Below, piece after piece: positions 5,712 through 8,511 of a DNA stretch of 8,511 nucleotides. The stretch lies in the NCBI GenBank assembly GCA_023419055.1, contig JAEZYO010000616.1, forward strand, positions 1-8,511. The letters are read 5' to 3'. The stretch's first letter is position 1, and every line of letters begins with the position of its first letter. This stretch comes from Pseudomonadota bacterium (GTDB lineage: Bacteria > Myxococcota > Polyangia > Polyangiales > Polyangiaceae). Under the pieces are notes generated by a model. It saw only the letters and a list, made by a program, of their open reading frames with translations, did no database searches and had not been told where the DNA came from. A program made the position numbers and the translations under genes.

Positions 5712-6314
5712 GTGAGCCCATTTCCGCCGGAAAGGCGGACCGACGCGAGCCTCGTCGAAGGCGCGGCGGCCGGAGATCGCGAGGCGATCGGGGCGATTTG
5801 GGACCGCTACTCGGGCCTGGTGCGGGGCGTGCTCCACGGTGCGCTCGGACCGGACCAGGCGATAGAGGATCTGGTGCAGGAGGTGTTCCTCGCGTTCTTG
5901 CGCGGCGCCGGCAAGATGGACGACGGCGCGGCGCTCCGCGGCTACCTCGCTTCCGTCGCCGTGCGCCAGGCTGCCCTCGAAATCAGGAAGCGAAAGGTTC
6001 GGCGTTGGGTCGGACTCTCTGCGACCGGTGAGCTGCCCGAACGCGTGGCCCCGACGGAGGACATCGAGGGACGCGCGGCGCTTCACGCGCTCTACCGCGT
6101 CCTCGACAAGCTCCCCAGCCGTCGGCGGCTCGCTTTCGTTTTGCGTCACGTGCAGGGGCTCGAGCTCTTGGAGGCGGCAGCGGCTCTGGGAGTGTCGGAG
6201 TCCACCCTCCGGCGCGAGCTCGTGACCGGGCGGGAACAAGTGCTCTTGTGGGCGGGTAGGGAGCCGGCGCTCGCCGAGTTCCTCGCTCGAATGAAGGAGT
6301 CTCATCGTGAATGA
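5712..6314 (+). CDS. ECF-type RNA polymerase sigma factor
   Basis: This is a 200-residue sigma-70 family protein of the extracytoplasmic-function group, which directs RNA polymerase to a small regulon. Residues 28-64 carry region 2, including the core-binding DLVQEVFLAFLR (53-64). Residues 72-100 cover the -10 recognition part (ALRGYLASVAVRQAALEIRKRK). An acidic linker (106-121) joins this to region 4 at 124-180, with the turn LPSRRRLAFVLRHVQGLELLEAAAALG, then the recognition helix in SESTLRREL. Promoter specificity cannot be read off. The start is uncertain: the frame is open to a GTG at 5613, with another at 5667. GTG 5712 is chosen because third-position GC content improves and the conserved part begins soon after. 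No start has a good ribosome site. The gene overlaps the FecR-like gene by 8 bases, the usual sigma/anti-sigma arrangement. Confidence 0.88.
   Translation: MSPFPPERRTDASLVEGAAAGDREAIGAIWDRYSGLVRGVLHGALGPDQAIEDLVQEVFLAFLRGAGKMDDGAALRGYLASVAVRQAALEIRKRKVRRWVGLSATGELPERVAPTEDIEGRAALHALYRVLDKLPSRRRLAFVLRHVQGLELLEAAAALGVSESTLRRELVTGREQVLLWAGREPALAEFLARMKESHRE
6294..6299 (+). promoter_or_regulatory. Strong ribosome binding site for the FecR-like gene
   Basis: AAGGAG lies 7 bases before the GTG at 6307, inside the last codons of the sigma gene. It is the best Shine-Dalgarno in the window and fixes the GTG start, which overlaps the sigma stop in GTGAATGA. Confidence 0.75.
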
Positions 6315-7566
6315 GGCAGAGATGAGTCGGGACTTCGAGCGTTTGGCCGAGCTCGCTCGAGACGGCGCGCGCCAAAGTCTCGACGAAAACGGGCAGCGCC
6401 GCTCGCGTCAGGCGTTCATGGCGCGCGTGGACGAGGTCCTCGTGGAGCCTCCGCGCAGGCGCCTTCGCTACTTCGCGATTCCGGCGGCTTTGGCGGCCGC
6501 GGCGGCGATAGCGCTCTTCGTCGCCTTGCCGCGTGGCTTGAGCTACGAAGTCAGCGGAGCCGTGGCGGAAGGCGGCTACGTGCGCGCCCCGGCGACGCGA
6601 CACGTCGAGCTCAAGTTCTCGGATCGCACGACCGTGGTCGCCGCTGCGGGCTCTCGGTTGCGCGTGGAAGGGACGACCGCGAACGGAGCTCGCGTGCTCC
6701 TCGAGCGCGGGAGTACCGAGGTGACTGTCGTGCATCAAACGGACAGCGCCTGGACGTTCGTCGCGGGCCCGTTCGAGGTGCACGTGACCGGGACGCGTTT
6801 TGCGCTCGCCTGGGATCCGTCCCGGGAGACGATCGATCTCGTGCTGCACGAAGGCTCGGTCGAGGTGCAGGGCTTCTCGGGTTCGGGCCCGGTCGCCGTT
6901 CATTCGGGACAACGGTTCCGCGGCGACGCGATGCGGCGCAGCATGGCGGTCATGGACGCGAGCTCCAGCACGGCCGACGCGCCCGCTCCCTCCGAGAGCG
7001 CCGCGGTCCCTCCGGCGCCCGCGCCAGTGGAAGCGCCGGTGGAAGCGCCGAGCTCCCTCGAGCCGGCGCCGGCTTCGCCGAGTCACGCGCCGGCGCCGCC
7101 GGCCACCGAGAGCTGGCAGAAGCTCACGTCGCAAGGCAAGTTCGATCGCATCGTGAACGAGGCGACCGCGCGTGGGATCTCCACCTGCTTGCAGTCGTGC
7201 AGCGGCGCCGACCTGCGCTCGCTGGCGGACGCGGCTCGCTACACCGGTCGCAGCGATCTCGCCGAGCAGAGCCTGCTCGCGCTGCGCAAGCGGTTCGCGG
7301 CGGACGCGGGCCGGGGCGCGGCCTTCCTGCTCGGGCGCCTGTACGAGGGGCGCGGCTCCGGCGCTCAGGCTCGCACCTGGTACGAGACCTACCTGCGTGA
7401 ATCGCCCGGCGGGGACTTCGCGGCGGAGGCGTTGGCTGGCAAGATGCGGACCGTGAACGCGCTCGAAGGCCGCAAGAACGCCGAACCCATCGCCAGGGAG
7501 TACCTGCAGCGTTATCCGACGGGAGTCCACGCCAAGACCGCGCGCCGCATCCTCGGCAAGGAGTAG
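6307..7566 (+). CDS. FecR-like membrane regulator with C-terminal TPR-like domain
   Basis: This 419-residue protein is the likely partner of the ECF sigma factor. Residues 1-53 are a short charged cytoplasmic helix region that could bind the sigma factor. Residues 55-75 (YFAIPAALAAAAAIALFVAL) are a single membrane segment. Residues 85-205 are a periplasmic FecR domain, with VELKFSDRTTVVAAAGSRLRV-type strands and the signature GPFEVHVTGTRFALAWD (154-170). A Pro/Ala/Ser linker follows (222-267). Residues 268-419 form paired helices with TPR-like spacing, such as AAFLLGRLYEGRGSGAQARTWYETYL and the final ARRIL helix. Cys294 and Cys298 form a C-x3-C pair in this domain. Classical FecR is about 320 residues and contacts a TonB-dependent transducer with its C-terminus; here that role may pass to the TPR-like part. 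Whether it inhibits or assists the sigma factor is not shown by the sequence. Confidence 0.87.
   Translation: MNEAEMSRDFERLAELARDGARQSLDENGQRRSRQAFMARVDEVLVEPPRRRLRYFAIPAALAAAAAIALFVALPRGLSYEVSGAVAEGGYVRAPATRHVELKFSDRTTVVAAAGSRLRVEGTTANGARVLLERGSTEVTVVHQTDSAWTFVAGPFEVHVTGTRFALAWDPSRETIDLVLHEGSVEVQGFSGSGPVAVHSGQRFRGDAMRRSMAVMDASSSTADAPAPSESAAVPPAPAPVEAPVEAPSSLEPAPASPSHAPAPPATESWQKLTSQGKFDRIVNEATARGISTCLQSCSGADLRSLADAARYTGRSDLAEQSLLALRKRFAADAGRGAAFLLGRLYEGRGSGAQARTWYETYLRESPGGDFAAEALAGKMRTVNALEGRKNAEPIAREYLQRYPTGVHAKTARRILGKE
7027..7050 (+). repeat. Two tandem 12-bp units in the Pro/Ala linker
   Basis: GTGGAAGCGCCG occurs twice back to back, encoding VEAPVEAP in the periplasmic linker of the FecR-like protein. 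Exact in-frame duplication fits slippage-driven change in linker length. Confidence 0.85.
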
Positions 7567-7580
7567 GACCCGGACCAGGC

Positions 7581-8511
7581 ATGAAGCGGGGCCCGGCTCT
7601 CGCGGGAGGCGCTCTCTTGGTCCTCCTGCTCTCGCTGTCACCGGCGGCTTTCGCGCAGCGCGTCTTGCTGCTCCGCCCTCCGAGTGAGGACGCGACGCTC
7701 TACGAAGCGTTCAGCCGGGTGCGCGCCGAGCTCTTGCTCCAGGACTTCGAGGTCTCGGTGCTCGACACCGGCGGTCGCCCCGTCGATCCCGTCACTCTCG
7801 AGGATGAAGCGCGCAAGACGGGGGCGTTCGCGGGCATCGCCCTCACGCGCCAGCAGGACGGCGCCATCGCCGACGTCGCCATCGCCGATCGGGTCACGGG
7901 CAAGATCTCGCAGCGCCGGCTCTCGATCGACGCGGCCCGTGACGCGCCGACCTTGCTCGCCGTTCGCACGGTCGATCTCTTGCGCGTGAGCCTGCGCGAG
8001 CTCGATCCCGATGAGCCTCCCCCGGTCGACGTGATCGGGGTCGAGCCAGGTCCGGTCCCGGACGAAGTGCGCGTGTTCGCTCGGGTGACAGAGCCGTTCC
8101 AGCTGCGCGCCGGCCTGTTCTCACTCGGAGCGGGCTCCTCGCTCGGCGCCGCTTACGGCGGGACGATCGGCCTCTCGTTTCGCCCCGCCCGCGCGTTCGC
8201 CATCGGTGTTTCGGTGGCGGGCCCTCTCATCGGCGCGCGCTACTCGGCCGAGGGCGGTACCGCCACGGTGCGCCAGGAGCTCGCGCTGCTGCGCGGCTTT
8301 TGGAACGTGCTCCCGGATTCGCGCTGGGAGGTCGGGCCGGCGCTCGGTTTCGGCGCCTACCACCTCGACGCTCGCGGCGAAGTCGAGCCTCCGCTCGTCG
8401 CCGAGAGCGATGACATCTGGAGCTTCGCGGTCAACGCGGGGCTCGAGGCCGAGCTCTTCCTCACCGACGCGCTGAGCCTCAACGCCGGCCTCTCGGCGCT
8501 CTTCCTCACGC
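7581..8511 (+). CDS. Secreted protein with barrel-like C-terminal half, partial (3' end outside window)
   Basis: The frame is open from ATG 7581 to the window edge and gives 310 residues without a stop. Residues 1-26 are a clear Sec signal peptide: KR, then the hydrophobic core ALLVLLLSLSP, ending AAFA before Gln27. Residues 27-142 form a compact alpha/beta domain (RVLLLRPP, then a helix, then FEVSVLD) with alternating strands. It resembles the small N-terminal domains in myxobacterial periplasmic proteins but has no named function. An acidic Pro-rich hinge follows (142-165). From about 174 on, glycine- and aromatic-rich alternating strands (RAGLFSLGAG, GGTIGLSFRP, AFAIGVSVAGP, EVGPALGFGAYHL, FAVNAGLEAELFL) look like an outer-membrane beta-barrel. 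It starts 14 bp after the FecR-like gene with only a weak ribosome site, so it is probably the third gene of the sigma operon. It may be the outer-membrane sensor or a target of that system. Confidence 0.82.
   Translation, partial: MKRGPALAGGALLVLLLSLSPAAFAQRVLLLRPPSEDATLYEAFSRVRAELLLQDFEVSVLDTGGRPVDPVTLEDEARKTGAFAGIALTRQQDGAIADVAIADRVTGKISQRRLSIDAARDAPTLLAVRTVDLLRVSLRELDPDEPPPVDVIGVEPGPVPDEVRVFARVTEPFQLRAGLFSLGAGSSLGAAYGGTIGLSFRPARAFAIGVSVAGPLIGARYSAEGGTATVRQELALLRGFWNVLPDSRWEVGPALGFGAYHLDARGEVEPPLVAESDDIWSFAVNAGLEAELFLTDALSLNAGLSALFLT

Noticed and set aside
5460..6305. 281-codon minus-strand frame across the sigma gene
   Set aside because: It is antisense to conserved sigma regions 2 and 4 and its product has no domain character.
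5983..7641. 552-codon open frame on the minus strand
   Set aside because: It lies opposite the sigma and FecR-like genes, whose domains are clear. The product is Arg/Ala/Pro-rich low-complexity sequence, the usual antisense shadow of GC-rich coding DNA.
1..8511. Mobile elements, CRISPR arrays, tRNA or rRNA genes
   Set aside because: No transposase or integrase motifs, no regularly spaced repeats, no terminal inverted repeats and no cloverleaf-like sequence were seen. The paired 17-bp dyads are only two copies and are better read as operators.

Overview
The window is GC-rich, with strongly G/C-biased third codon positions, weak Shine-Dalgarno sites and long antisense open frames. It carries an ECF sigma factor paired with a FecR-like protein that has a TPR-like tail. 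Together these suggest a large-genome myxobacterium (Polyangiales-like). That assignment is inferred from style and protein families, not from a marker gene.

Left part (1-3055). The 3' end of an unrecognised cysteine-containing protein (1-234) is followed by a class I SAM-dependent methyltransferase with DOT1-like motifs (390-1148). A DinB-family metal-dependent helix-bundle protein on the minus strand (1168-1710) converges with it. Across a short divergent region holding overlapping dyads (1758-1788) lies a plus-strand pair: a small PP2C-type phosphatase (1815-2420) and, 5 bp later, a second class I methyltransferase (2426-3055).

Middle part (3056-5533). This holds a 225-residue protein that looks like a CHAP/NlpC-type cysteine amidase but has no signal peptide (3323-4000). 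A long GC-rich stem-loop follows (4013-4045), then a GNAT acetyltransferase (4124-4579). A gene-free stretch of about 336 bases contains two near-identical 17-bp dyads exactly 42 bp apart. After it comes a small predicted lipoprotein (4916-5533).

Right part (5534-8511). A tightly packed operon encodes an ECF sigma factor, a FecR-like single-pass membrane protein fused to a TPR-like periplasmic domain (overlapping the sigma gene by 8 bases), and a secreted protein with a barrel-like C-terminal half that runs off the window edge. The three products could form an envelope-spanning sigma-regulation route, with the sigma factor in the cytoplasm, the FecR protein across the inner membrane and the third protein in the periplasm or outer membrane. 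No TonB receptor is visible next to it. This operon and the paired dyads are the two most interesting signals. No RNA gene, CRISPR array, transposase or attachment site was seen.
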